Origin: Acanthaster planci
Taxonomy: Eukaryota; Echinodermata; Asteroidea; Valvatida; Acanthasteridae
DNA: 64,000 nucleotides
Direction: 5' to 3'
NCBI RefSeq assembly: GCF_001949145.1
Contig: NW_019091451.1
Coordinates: 760,895-824,894, forward strand
The translations under genes were made by a program, and so were the position numbers. The notes under the pieces are model-generated. The model ran no database searches. It saw nothing but the letters and a program-made list of their open reading frames with translations, and was not told the origin of the DNA. Every line of letters starts with the position of its first letter. The stretch's first letter is position 1. This document shows, piece by piece, positions 23,801 to 32,898 of the stretch.

Positions 23801-26659
23801 CCCCTAGCTTTTTTGGGTGGGACTCTAGCCCACGACCTCGTGCTTAATAGTCCATATATCCATACCACTTGAGCACTAAGTCCCCTGGGGTCAGCTACCC
23901 ATGAGTGGGTACTATGATCGGTTACTTCTGAAGGAATTTGGCAGAGTGAAAGGGCAGAACGAAAGATTGAATTTAAAAGTCACTGTGATACAATATTTTA
24001 TCAAATACCTCTAAGCAGCACTGCTGATTTACTATCTAACTGTCAACATTCACTCAAGCTTCCCCCCCCCCAAAATCCCATTTTCTATCAAGAGCTGCAG
24101 TACCATTGGATATCTCCAATCTTGTTCCAGACTGCGCAGCAAACTGGAAGCTTGCCACGAGGAGGGCTTGGAAGCCATATGCCAGGCCCTGCAGCAGGAG
24201 GTGGATCGGCTGCAGCGCCAACGTTGGCAGCAGCAGCTGCAGCTGCAGCGACTGTCCAGCCAGGCCGGCGGCTCCGGTGCTGGTACTGCTGCTGGTGCCA
24301 GCTCAGAGCAGCAGAATCCAAGCCCTGGCAAGAGGAAGGCACAGAAGAGACAGGTGAGGGTTGTAATACAGCCGGTGCTTTCATTGCAATTGGTAAGATA
24401 AGGTTAATAACTTAAAGAGTGCGTTTTGGATCTCACCTGTTCTTAGATGATGTTTAACTCGCCAAATTGTGAAAAAGTATTTTCTGCTGAGGTTTTCTGG
24501 ACTTTTTTTCAGGTTTCTAGTTTTAAAATGTAAATTGTAACAAAATTCTAAGTAGGGTTGTTTGTATTTTTCTCTTTTTTTGGAGGGGGGGTGGAATTAT
24601 GTCCCTATAGCTCCTGCGTAAAATTGCCTTATTTGGTACAACGGTGTTATTTTAAGAGTATTACATTGAAAATGTTGTTTTTCTTCAGGATGTTAACAAA
24701 CTGGATATCAAATTTGTGCACAGGTTCAGCCGAGCTCACTGTCCTCTTCCAACCAAACGGACTCAGTCAACACGTGGAGCAGCTTCCGTGTGACATGTCC
24801 GATGCAGCCAACTCCGTCCCCTCAGGATGCCAATCCACCGGCCGCCCCCCCACAAACCCAAGCCAGGACTGCTGATGGCCACCACCCTGCTGGGCCTAGT
24901 GCCACATCCCAGCCCAGCACAGCCCCCTGTATAAAGAAGGAGCCTTCATTCCATCCTGGAGGGGTGAGCAAACCAAACTGGGCAAAGCTGACGAGGGGCG
25001 CCAAGAAACAGAGTGCTTCAAAATCACAGGTACAAGAAAAGGTGGCACTGCTCATTCGTCAACACAGCCGCCTTCTTTCCTCTATGTCTGTTCTTTCTTA
25101 GTGTAAATTTAAGAGAGCTCTGGCATGTCTTGTTATTGGAGTTCAAAAGAGGGTTTTGGAAAATGTAAAAAAAGGAGCACTACTTGAATAATTATATTCA
25201 AAAGCACAACATCTAGGTTTTGATTGTATGTCAGAGTATTCCTTGGCGACAGCATCTACATCCATGAAGAAATCGCTATAATCTTGGGAGTTTACTCTTC
25301 CAGTTTTGCTCTTACAAACAAGTTTTTAATCACAGCATGTTTGTAAAAGTTAAGGCTCACTGGGTCAACCATACATTTCAACCCTTGGTGTCTTGTCTTA
25401 TTGAATTCTTCCAGAAACCAGATTCCAACAACACCATCAAGCGGTTCCTCTTCTTGCAGACCGGTCAATCTGACCGAGCACCGTCGACGGAAGCCCAGTC
25501 CATCCAGCCATCGACTCAGGGCTCTACTTCTTCCGTGATGGCAGCAGATGACGGCAAGGACGGCCGGGGTGGTTTCTGCACTACGACGGGAACCAATCCA
25601 GCCAGATTGTCACAGTAAGTTGACAGTGATGTCATCAAGGCCATCAATAGACGATCACAAGACCGGTCACATGTAACAGGGTGAACAGTGACAAAGGAAT
25701 GCTTTTTTGGGAGTATATTTAGAATATCTTGTGCCTTGAACTCAGGTTGGTCTTGTGATGGTCTGGGGGGGTATGTGATGGTCTGGGGGTGTGTGATGGT
25801 NNNNNNNNNNNNNNNNNNNNNNNNNNNNNNNNNNNNNNNNNNNNNNNNNNNNNNNNNNNNNNNNNNNNNNNNNNNNNNNNNNNNNNNNNNNNNNNNNNNN
25901 NNNNNNNNNNNNNNNNNNNNNNNNNNNNNNNNNNNNNNNNNNNNNNNNNNNNNNNNNNNNNNNNNNNNNNNNNNNNNNNNNNNNNNNNNNNNNNNNNNNN
26001 NNNNNNNNNNNNNNNNNNNNNNNNNNNNNNNNNNNNNNNNNNNNNNNNNNNNNNNNNNNNNNNNNNNNNNNNNNNNNNNNNNNNNNNNNNNNNNNNNNGG
26101 GGTATGTGATGGTCTGGGGGGTGTGTGATGGTCGGGGGGTGTGTGTGATGGTCTGGGGGGTATGTGATGGTCTGGAGAGGTCTCTACTGCAACACTGTTG
26201 ACAATACAGCCAATCTCAAGTCACACGCAAAGCAACTCGTACGTCAGTTTGCAAGTAACAGAGGATTAACAGTCAATAAATTAATAAAGTTCACTTACTT
26301 TTGACACTTCAGTTGAATAGCTTGTGATATGACTTGAGACTGGATGACTTGTAACAGCTTGATTGCAACTCTCACTGTCAATGTGAGAATTTGTGTTGTG
26401 TTAATTCCGATCTCATTTTATCTTGTAAACCAGAGGCAGATAGTAAAGAGGGCCCGGGGTATTTTATATCCCATCTTTTGGAGTCTTCATTGTGATTACT
26501 ACTTGTATTGAGAGTTCGGCTGATCAAGTACTTCTGTAAGATTTACAAGTTACGAATCATCATTTTTATTTTTCCTTGACAGACTCGTCATTGATGATCC
26601 GTTTTGCCCATATTGTTTACAGGGTTCCAGGAACAGCCAAGAAAGTGCATTTCAAGTAA
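20736..26659 (+). CDS. CCDC172: Coiled-coil protein CCDC172 homologue with long C-terminal extension
   Basis: Ten exons: 20736-20814, 21252-21337, 22015-22131 (or 22136), 22465-22630, 23136-23237, 23445-23547, 24131-24353, 24730-25029, 25415-25614, 26623-26659; about 470 residues. The N-terminus M-S-L-N-D-L-F-V-Q-I and the segments E-D-F-S-R-E-I-A-N-F-N and P-Q-N-D-P-E-F-L-R parallel vertebrate CCDC172 (about 258 residues), a small coiled-coil protein reported in rodents as a tektin-associated sperm protein. Residues 1 to about 250 are charged coiled coil. Exons 7-10 add Gln-, Pro-, Ser- and Thr-rich sequence of about 200 residues not found in the vertebrate protein. It ends P-G-T-A-K-K-V-H-F-K. 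The exon 3/exon 4 junction is out of phase with the best-looking donor, which is the weak point of this model. Confidence 0.82.
21252..21337 (+). CDS. CCDC172: CCDC172 exon 2
   Basis: Acceptor gttaacag and donor gtaacc. It encodes V-R-N-E-I-T-Q-V-K-Q-Q-I-K-E-V, which lines up with V-R-S-E-I-T-R in the vertebrate protein. It ends in phase 0. Confidence 0.87.
22015..22131 (+). CDS. CCDC172: CCDC172 exon 3 (3' edge uncertain)
   Basis: Acceptor ttacattcag. Coiled-coil codons I-Q-H-Q-T-E-A-E-L through A-Q-E-L. The donor at 22132 (gttcag) keeps the frame to exon 4. The alternative at 22137 (gtatta) fits the alignment better by one or two residues but shifts the frame. Confidence 0.7.
22465..22630 (+). 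CDS. CCDC172: CCDC172 exon 4
   Basis: Acceptor cacttacag and donor gtacag. It encodes K-S-L-E-A-V-Q-T-K-E-Q-E-D-F-S-R-E-I-A-N-F-N, the best conserved block of the family. It must be read in phase 0, because the other phases meet stops at once. Confidence 0.85.
23136..23237 (+). CDS. CCDC172: CCDC172 exon 5
   Basis: Acceptor gcatccag and donor gtgggg. Lys/Glu-rich coiled coil from E-V-S-E-Y-R-N-T-K to Q-D-T-L-Q. Confidence 0.84.
23445..23547 (+). CDS. CCDC172: CCDC172 exon 6
   Basis: Acceptor tttgtgttag and donor gtcagt. It ends T-L-P-Q-N-D-P-E-F-L-R, matching the vertebrate P-Q-N-D-T-E-C-L-R. Confidence 0.87.
23811..23886 (-). repeat. Probable tRNA-derived SINE fragment
   Basis: Read on the minus strand, the stretch has an A-box-like TTAGTGCTCAAGTGG and, about 40 bp on, a B-box-like GGGCTAGAGTCCC preceded by GAGGTCGTG. 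It ends in an ACCC run. This is the layout of a decayed tRNA head. It does not fold into a convincing functional tRNA, so a SINE remnant is preferred. It lies in CCDC172 intron 6. Confidence 0.4.
24131..24353 (+). CDS. CCDC172: CCDC172 exon 7 (end of coiled coil, Gln-rich)
   Basis: Acceptor cttgttccag and donor gtgagg. L-R-S-K-L-E-A-C-H-E-E-G-L-E-A-I-C-Q-A-L-Q-style sequence corresponds to the C-terminus of vertebrate CCDC172. It then continues into a Q-L-Q-L-Q tract and G/A/S-rich sequence, ending K-R-K-A-Q-K-R-Q. Confidence 0.83.
24730..25029 (+). CDS. CCDC172: CCDC172 exon 8 (lineage-specific Pro/Ser/Thr-rich)
   Basis: Acceptor caggttcag and donor gtacaa. Exactly 100 codons in phase 0, from P-S-S-L-S-S-S-N to S-K-S-Q, with K-P-N-W-A-K-L near the end. 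An acceptor further upstream (24690) would run into a stop, so this one is chosen. Confidence 0.75.
25415..25614 (+). CDS. CCDC172: CCDC172 exon 9
   Basis: Acceptor attcttccag and donor gtaagt. It begins K-P-D-S-N-N-T-I-K-R-F-L-F, a hydrophobic and basic short motif in otherwise low-complexity sequence, and ends N-P-A-R-L-S plus two bases. Confidence 0.77.
25748..26175 (+). repeat. G-rich minisatellite spanning an assembly gap
   Basis: Units of about 19-20 bp, consensus TATGTGATGGTCTGGGGGG, occur on both sides of the 298-base N run at 25801-26098. The N run was probably left because the array could not be assembled. True length is unknown. It lies wholly in CCDC172 intron 9. Confidence 0.85.
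25801..26098. other. Assembly gap (N run)
   Basis: 298 consecutive N within the minisatellite. Any open frame drawn across it is an artefact. Confidence 0.99.
26623..26659 (+). CDS. CCDC172: CCDC172 exon 10 and stop
   Basis: Acceptor ttgtttacag. It encodes V-P-G-T-A-K-K-V-H-F-K then TAA. The first base completes the CA left by exon 9. Confidence 0.75.
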
Positions 26660-26738
26660 TAGTTCAGAAGCTTGAAGAAAAGCAGATCTGAAATGCTGAT
26701 CAATGCAGGTTTGCATATAATTCTGGGATTAAAAAAAT

Positions 26739-26744
26739 AATAAA
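26739..26744 (+). terminator. Polyadenylation signal for CCDC172
   Basis: AATAAA 80 bp after the TAA, the first after the stop. Good position for a short 3' UTR. Confidence 0.6.
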
Positions 26745-29700
26745 GCATGAACCCCCCAAAAAAGGGCCACAACGTTGTATGGCTACGACTCTATCTGGCA
26801 TTATCTGCAAGGGTCTACTTTTACAACTTAAAAAAAAAACCGAATCCTATGCCAAAAAATTCTAACAGTCAGTGAAGTTGCATGATGGGTAAATGTGTCT
26901 CTTGTCCACTCTGTGAGGAAGTGCCCCCCTCCAGGGCAAAGAAGACGGGAGCTGGTGGGGACCATTTCAACTGCAACCGTATATATTCCAACAGTAATTG
27001 GTAATCCCAAGTGTGCATGCACCTGTGTGCCAACCTTGCATGGACTCGTGAACAAAAGCAGTCCTCAGACTGCATGTTGTGCAAACATTGTGTGGACTTT
27101 GAAGCCAGCTCCACACGAGATTATCCTCTTTCTGGTAAACAGCTGTAGAGCTTCAAAGAGTGTTCACGATGCAAGAAGAAGGCACATTTTCCACCAAGTT
27201 TTCTTCACACAAAACAAAATTAGGAATGTCCACGCTAGGTCGGTAAGATAAATGAGGTGCGTCCCCACTGTACGGACATGACTACTATGTAAAACACAGC
27301 ATTTCTTGTTCATACATGGAGCGAAATGTATCAACCCCATCCATGTAGTCACCTGGGCAAAATACGGCAAGCAAAGGCTGATTTGAATAAACAAGAGAAC
27401 ACTTTAATATCATCAATGCAGTTTATGGATAGTGTACAGTTCTTTACATATAATCTGTAAAAATTAATAATTCATGGAAGTATTAACCAATTTACATCAG
27501 CATGGACACAGAGTCTTTTGTGGTTGTGATTTAAACTTACACTGCATAGTGAAAATTGGGAGGTTAAGCATATAAATAACAGCTGATGTGCTTTTCAATA
27601 AATAACGGTCATTATTGTTACTCTTCAAGTTCCAAGAATCTTTCTACAAAACTCAAATGTTCATTTTGTTTAACTGGAACAATGTATTACAAGAGGAGGA
27701 GAAAAACTTTGACGAGTTTGAAATGATTGTTTAAAAACTGCGAGAAAAATACAACAAAGACTTTTATTTCTAGAAATAAGTGTAGATGACCAGCGTCTAT
27801 AAGGTGTTTTGACTAGTAGTGCTGGGCTCGTTAATTGTAAATATACAAAAGAAAAACAATTGGTTTCAATGTTATCATTGTTATGGAAATACTGACCTTA
27901 ACGTGGTCTTTTCAAAGAAATATGTAAATAAAAAAGATACAAAAGTCGTTCCTTTCATTGCTTAATGATTTGCATAGAAAACTAAATGTAAACCGTTACG
28001 AAAATAGCATACAAATGGTTGGTCCAATAAGTAACATACAATTTCTTGAGTTCTGTACACCCAAAAAAAGTTCATGAGAAAAAAAAATGACCAATTCGGA
28101 AAGCAATGATGGTTTTTGGAATTCTTCGGAAGGTTGCATTGTTGCATTAACCTCTGCCCCAAAGATATAACTATTTTAGAAACATCCTAAACTAAAATTA
28201 AAAAAGAAAAGAAAATTCACCAAGTCCCATGTTAGGCAAGTCTGCTTCTGCAAGTCGAGCGTCTTCCCTGAACAACTAAAGGATAGATTTTTGAAAATTC
28301 ACAGCACTTGTTGCTCGTTTACTGTGGCCCTCAAAAAAAAAAAAAAGGTTTACCCCAAATGAAGGCGAGGTTCGACTGGCCATTGATGTTACTGTTATTC
28401 CGAATTTTTGAACAAGGGTACATGTACTTGAACAAGGAGGTCAATTTTTTTTCTTTCTCCCACAAACTGAAACAAAATTTCTTCAAAAAAGACCTTTGCA
28501 CTCGTCTTACGGGATCTAAGCAAATTTTCTGTAGAGCAAGTGCCCAACCTGAGTCCAGTTCATAAGTGACTTCTGCATGCGCACGCCCCACTGGTTACAA
28601 GTTCCCATTGGCTGTAGTTTTAACTTAACTCACGTCACACTTATGAACCGGGTGGAGGAGGCCCAGCTCACAATTATAGTTTGACATCTGCTTATCGAGG
28701 GTCTATCTGGAGGAAAAAGAGTTGAAGCCGATGTGACAATAGTGAACCCTCCAAAGTGGCCTCAATGTGGAATGTGTTGTTTGTAAATGTACAGCAATTC
28801 CTAGCTCTGTATAGTCTCATTTTCTCTCTGACAAAAACCTAAAAGGGAAAGTGACAAGGCAGAGGCTACATATAAATGCAACCTCTCCTGTCCTTAACGA
28901 GCAATGGTGTCCAAAAATCTCAAAATTTTCAAGAATGACAAATATACACTAGTAAATAAATTTCCCTTTCCAAAAAAAAAAATGCCCCTCAAAAATATTA
29001 CAAACCCTTCGACACAACTATTCCTAGTCTTTTTGCATAGATATTGATATAATCCTGTATCATGTACAGATATAATTATATTACACAACTAGCACCTCAT
29101 CACCAATAAACAATATAAACTCTACAGACATAAATGTTTCATATTTACCCAACACTGATTGCTAATTGTATTTTTCTGTATATTTTAACTAATTATACCA
29201 GCAATACAAACCGACACGAAGACTAAACAAAGAAAAAGACTCGTACAAATACTATAAAAGAAAATAACAATGAACCGCTGTCTGGGAATGGCTGGTCCAA
29301 GATTTATGGAAGACTTTGCGACACTAGTAAGTGGCAGTAAATGCATTTTTGTCAAGGCCGATAGCATACTGTTGCATGATGTGGAATGCTGGGTAAATAA
29401 GGATGCTTGTGTGTTACTAATGTCCTTGGCAGTGAGGCGGCGTTTAGATAAACTTGACCACGGCTGTGAAAAGTGTGTCCGCCTGAAGGACATTTGAGTA
29501 TGGATGTCCTTTTTTCCAACGTGCTACTGCTACTGTGAATTCCTCTTTGTGCACATTCAGTTGAAATCTGGCCAGATTTTTGACCAGATGTAAACCAGTG
29601 CATGGATGTAGTGCATCTTTGGCTGGCTCTTACGCATTGGCCCGATCAGGAGCCTTGTGCAGTCTGATGCAGAAGGTCCACACCTCAGCATCACTTTAGA

Positions 29701-30966
29701 GCACTGGTCATCAAGCACTTAGGCTGGAGCCTTGTCTAAATCAACTGTCTAAGATAGCATGCGCATGTATGGCAAGTGGCTGTAGGTGATATCCAAAGAT
29801 GTATCGGTTTCTGCTAGCCACAGCCACATTTGCACATGGCTTGGCAGAGTTTAAGCCCCAAACGTATATTGTCAGTTTGATGCCTCATCAATTCCTTGTG
29901 TTTTGTCCATCCGCAAAGTTCCCAACCATGCTATCGATGCTACACATCAATGCTTTTAGAGTAGCATAAATTCTGCAACAGAGCCTTTCTACCCAGCACT
30001 TAATCATGCAGGTAATACTGAAATAGTAAGAATACGCCACAGTGTTTTTTCTCCACAGGATGTGACTAATGGCCCCTATTGTGCTACTGCCAACTAGAGG
30101 TAACAGAAAATCTGAGCCCTGAAACTTGGCCAAGGATGGTGAATTCCACCTTCCCCCCACAAGAAAGGCATTCATTGTTCATAACATCAGTTTCTGTTAA
30201 TATGGATCTTGCATATGATTGACTTTATTGGACTTGGTTCTTGTTCCTTTTTGGAGGGGAGGGGGAGGGGGTGCTGGGGGCTTTGAAAGCGGGGTGGGGG
30301 AATAATATATATCCTCCTTCCTGAAAGTACAGAACACCCAACTGTCTAAGAGGCCACATATTTTAGCACAATATTTTGAGCACACCTATGGAATGTTTGC
30401 ATTTGTGTTCAACTCAAAAGGGAAAGGTGCGGTCTTAAATCGAAATCATGCTGTGCTGGAAAAACAATATCAGTATAACTCCGGCACTCGAGAATGTCTA
30501 CATGTTTCCAGTTGGAAGCACTGATAGGAGTATTTTAACACTGCAGTCATTTTAGAATTGTTTCTGGAAGACGTATAGTAAGATCACACTGTTGGTTTAG
30601 CCTGTGGTAGGCACCAGCCTGACTTGCTTCAGATGTATATGGAATGCACACAATATCCAAAATCAGCCATAACCATCAGAGATTTTCCTCTCTGTGCAAA
30701 ATTTACATTCACAGAATCAGAGCACAGTCAACTTGTTTTTGACATGTAAAAGAAAAAAATCCTCAGTTACAAAATTTTGTTCATCATGATCTTGTGCGTA
30801 ATTTTGTCCTAGCTTCTTCCTAGCCACAGTTTTCCTTTGCAGAAGAAACTTCACTGTGAAAGAACAGTACTTGCATAGACACCCAAGCTGCTTTGTGTAT
30901 CTGTGGTGATCCCTCAGCCAATAATACGGAGTTTTTGGAAAGTTTGCACAACATTCTTCAAACTTC
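26745..30966. other. Tail-to-tail interval between CCDC172 and ARID5 (includes ARID5 3' UTR)
   Basis: AT-rich, with no supportable gene on either strand. Several TTTATT hexamers (minus-strand AATAAA) occur, the nearest to the ARID5 stop at 30224-30229. An unknown share is therefore ARID5 3' UTR. Confidence 0.5.
30224..30229 (-). terminator. Candidate polyadenylation signal for ARID5
   Basis: TTTATT on the plus strand, about 740 bp past the ARID5 stop. Longer 3' UTRs ending nearer 27.4-28.9 kb are equally possible. Confidence 0.3.
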
Positions 30967-32898
30967 TCAGCTCTGATTCATGTAAGACTGCTGACTGTCC
31001 CTCACCAGCGGCGAGGAGGAGCTAAGGAAAGGCGGTCTCATCTGGAATGGAAAGTGGGGAGGGAAGAACATGTCACGTCGCATCAGTTGCTCTGGGTTCA
31101 GCTGCATCCCGGGAGGTAGACTGGTTGGCAGGAGGTCGGGCCGGGCCAGCAGGGGCCCAGGCATGAGCTGAGGGGGGAAGAAGCGGGGCGGGTAGCCCAT
31201 GACGGCTGGCAGGTGGGGGCCCAACTCTGGAAAGACAAACTGGCTCTTTGGTGGCTTGTCCGCGGTCGCCGTGCCCTGCACGCTGGGGTGGGGCAAGTAC
31301 GGAAAGGCTGGCGGGGGAGGGGGTGGGTGGGGGGATGTCGCGGTTTCATTAGAGTTGGTGTTGTGCCGGGAGGGTGCATCCCTGTGCTCGGACGACTTGG
31401 AAGAGTAGGAGGAAGGACTCAGGGCGCTTGGGTTGATGACCCCTTGCATGATAGATCCCCGTGGGTTAGGGGTCATCTTGACCTTGTGCAATGACGAGAC
31501 AGAGGAGGATACTGCTGCATCCTCTCTCTGGCGCTTGGCACCAGTCTCCTCCTGCCATCGAGTTCTATCCTTAACAAATTCCTTGGGCTTCCTTGAGGTC
31601 TTGTGCCTGCTGGTGTAGGCACCTGTCTCCCCTTGCAGCATGGGAGCCTCGTCCTCTTCCCGTTTTCTTTTGGGCATGCTCAAATCACAGGGCTCGTCCT
31701 GGAAGGGCACCGGGCCAGGGAATGTTGAGTGGGCGAGGAGTGGGGTCACCTTGCCTGTGCGATCCACACTGAATCCGTGGGGGCTGAGTGGTCTACCGCT
31801 GATATTCTCTTTGCCCGATTCAGTTCTCCTCCTCTTGCATCCTGACTCCTTGCTGGTCTCTGCTCTCGGCTCCTCGCTCTTTGGCTCTGCTTTACTGCCT
31901 CCTACCATGACCGGCATGGGAATGTATGCCATGAAAGGGTTGACAAAACGCGGAGTGACCACCACAGCGTCTTTGGGCAGATCAGAACGCTTTTGGCCAA
32001 TGACCGGAGCGCTTGTCGTTGCCGTTGCTGCTGCAGCTGCTTTCCCAAGAGACAGATTTCGGAGGATCAGATCGCTGGGCTGGACGGCATTTCGGTACGG
32101 CATCGAGGTCATCCCTTGCTCTGAAGCCTGCGCCTGCACATGCTGTGTGTGCTGGATGACTGACGGCCGGGCAGACGTGGCGACCTTGCTGCTTGTCAAG
32201 GTGCAGCCGGCACCGGGCAACTCAGATGTGGCCCTTATTGGGTTGACCACTGCTGTTAGCGAGGTAGGTGCACAGCTGACGATGCCTACATCAGATGGAC
32301 ACGATAAGTATGCACTGTTTGCGCTAGTCGTAAGGAGGACCGAATCCGTCGTGGAAGTGCTCGCTGAGCTCTGCGACGATTCCAATGCTGCACTGTCTCT
32401 TAGAGTGGATGATGGGGTAGGCATCTGCATGACCTGCAATGGTTGTCCAACATGCAACACAGTGGCCATGTTGGAGCCCAGAGTCAAAGATGGGGCAGTG
32501 GTTGAGGTCAAGCCGGTGGATCCGGCCGTGTCTTCTATCTTGACAGAGCCCCCAGGGGCTGAGCTCAAGGCCGGGGTGGCCCCTGGTGGCAGCATCTGGG
32601 GTAAGGTGAAGATCAAAGGGCCCACGGGCACGCCCTCCTCTGTCTTGACCATGATGGGCTGAGCTGGGAAAGGCATGGCCGATGTGGAAAGGACAGGCAA
32701 GACAGGGTTGCCTGCACTGCTGACAGCCGGTAGAGGGGTATTCTCAACGCTCGACGGAGCAGTCTTTTCGATGTTAGCTGCCTGAGTGGCCTTCTGCTTA
32801 GCCTGCATCTTGGCCTTCTGATTGAGAATATCTGCAATGGACATCGTCTTCTTTCTGGCGACAGGTGGAGAGTTCAGCTGCAGTGAGTTTGCATAGAG
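30967..32898 (-). CDS. ARID5: ARID5 exon 9 (C-terminal half and stop)
   Basis: 644 codons from L-Y-A-N-S-L-Q-L to Y-M-N-Q-S and TGA; acceptor tcttgacag. Low-complexity regulatory region with the S-I-A-D-I-L, R-P-S-V-I-Q-H and P-x-D-L-S-type motifs and a long Pro-rich tail. It is GC-rich, so long open frames also appear on the opposite strand; these are shadows. Confidence 0.94.
   Translation of the reverse strand, partial: LYANSLQLNSPPVARKKTMSIADILNQKAKMQAKQKATQAANIEKTAPSSVENTPLPAVSSAGNPVLPVLSTSAMPFPAQPIMVKTEEGVPVGPLIFTLPQMLPPGATPALSSAPGGSVKIEDTAGSTGLTSTTAPSLTLGSNMATVLHVGQPLQVMQMPTPSSTLRDSAALESSQSSASTSTTDSVLLTTSANSAYLSCPSDVGIVSCAPTSLTAVVNPIRATSELPGAGCTLTSSKVATSARPSVIQHTQHVQAQASEQGMTSMPYRNAVQPSDLILRNLSLGKAAAAATATTSAPVIGQKRSDLPKDAVVVTPRFVNPFMAYIPMPVMVGGSKAEPKSEEPRAETSKESGCKRRRTESGKENISGRPLSPHGFSVDRTGKVTPLLAHSTFPGPVPFQDEPCDLSMPKRKREEDEAPMLQGETGAYTSRHKTSRKPKEFVKDRTRWQEETGAKRQREDAAVSSSVSSLHKVKMTPNPRGSIMQGVINPSALSPSSYSSKSSEHRDAPSRHNTNSNETATSPHPPPPPPAFPYLPHPSVQGTATADKPPKSQFVFPELGPHLPAVMGYPPRFFPPQLMPGPLLARPDLLPTSLPPGMQLNPEQLMRRDMFFPPHFPFQMRPPFLSSSSPLVRDSQQSYMNQS

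Larger units (their letters stand above)
25650..26215 (+). repeat. Dispersed repeat copy B, split by an expanded minisatellite
   Basis: Left part (ACAGTGACAAAGGAATGCTT, GGTTGGTCTTGTGATGGTCT) and right part (CTACTGCAACACTG) match copies A and C. The tandem GTGATGGTCTGGGGGG units appear to have grown from the GGTCTTGTG segment of this repeat. Confidence 0.5.

Noticed and set aside
25688-26128. 146-codon plus-strand frame
   Set aside because: Mostly the N gap and minisatellite.
29270-29497. 75-codon plus-strand frame with several Cys
   Set aside because: No recognisable family, no splice context, and it lies in probable ARID5 3' UTR on the other strand.
31640-32662. 340-codon open frame on the plus strand
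   Set aside because: It lies wholly antisense to GC-rich ARID5 exon 9, has no family motif, and its length follows from the codon bias of the real exon.
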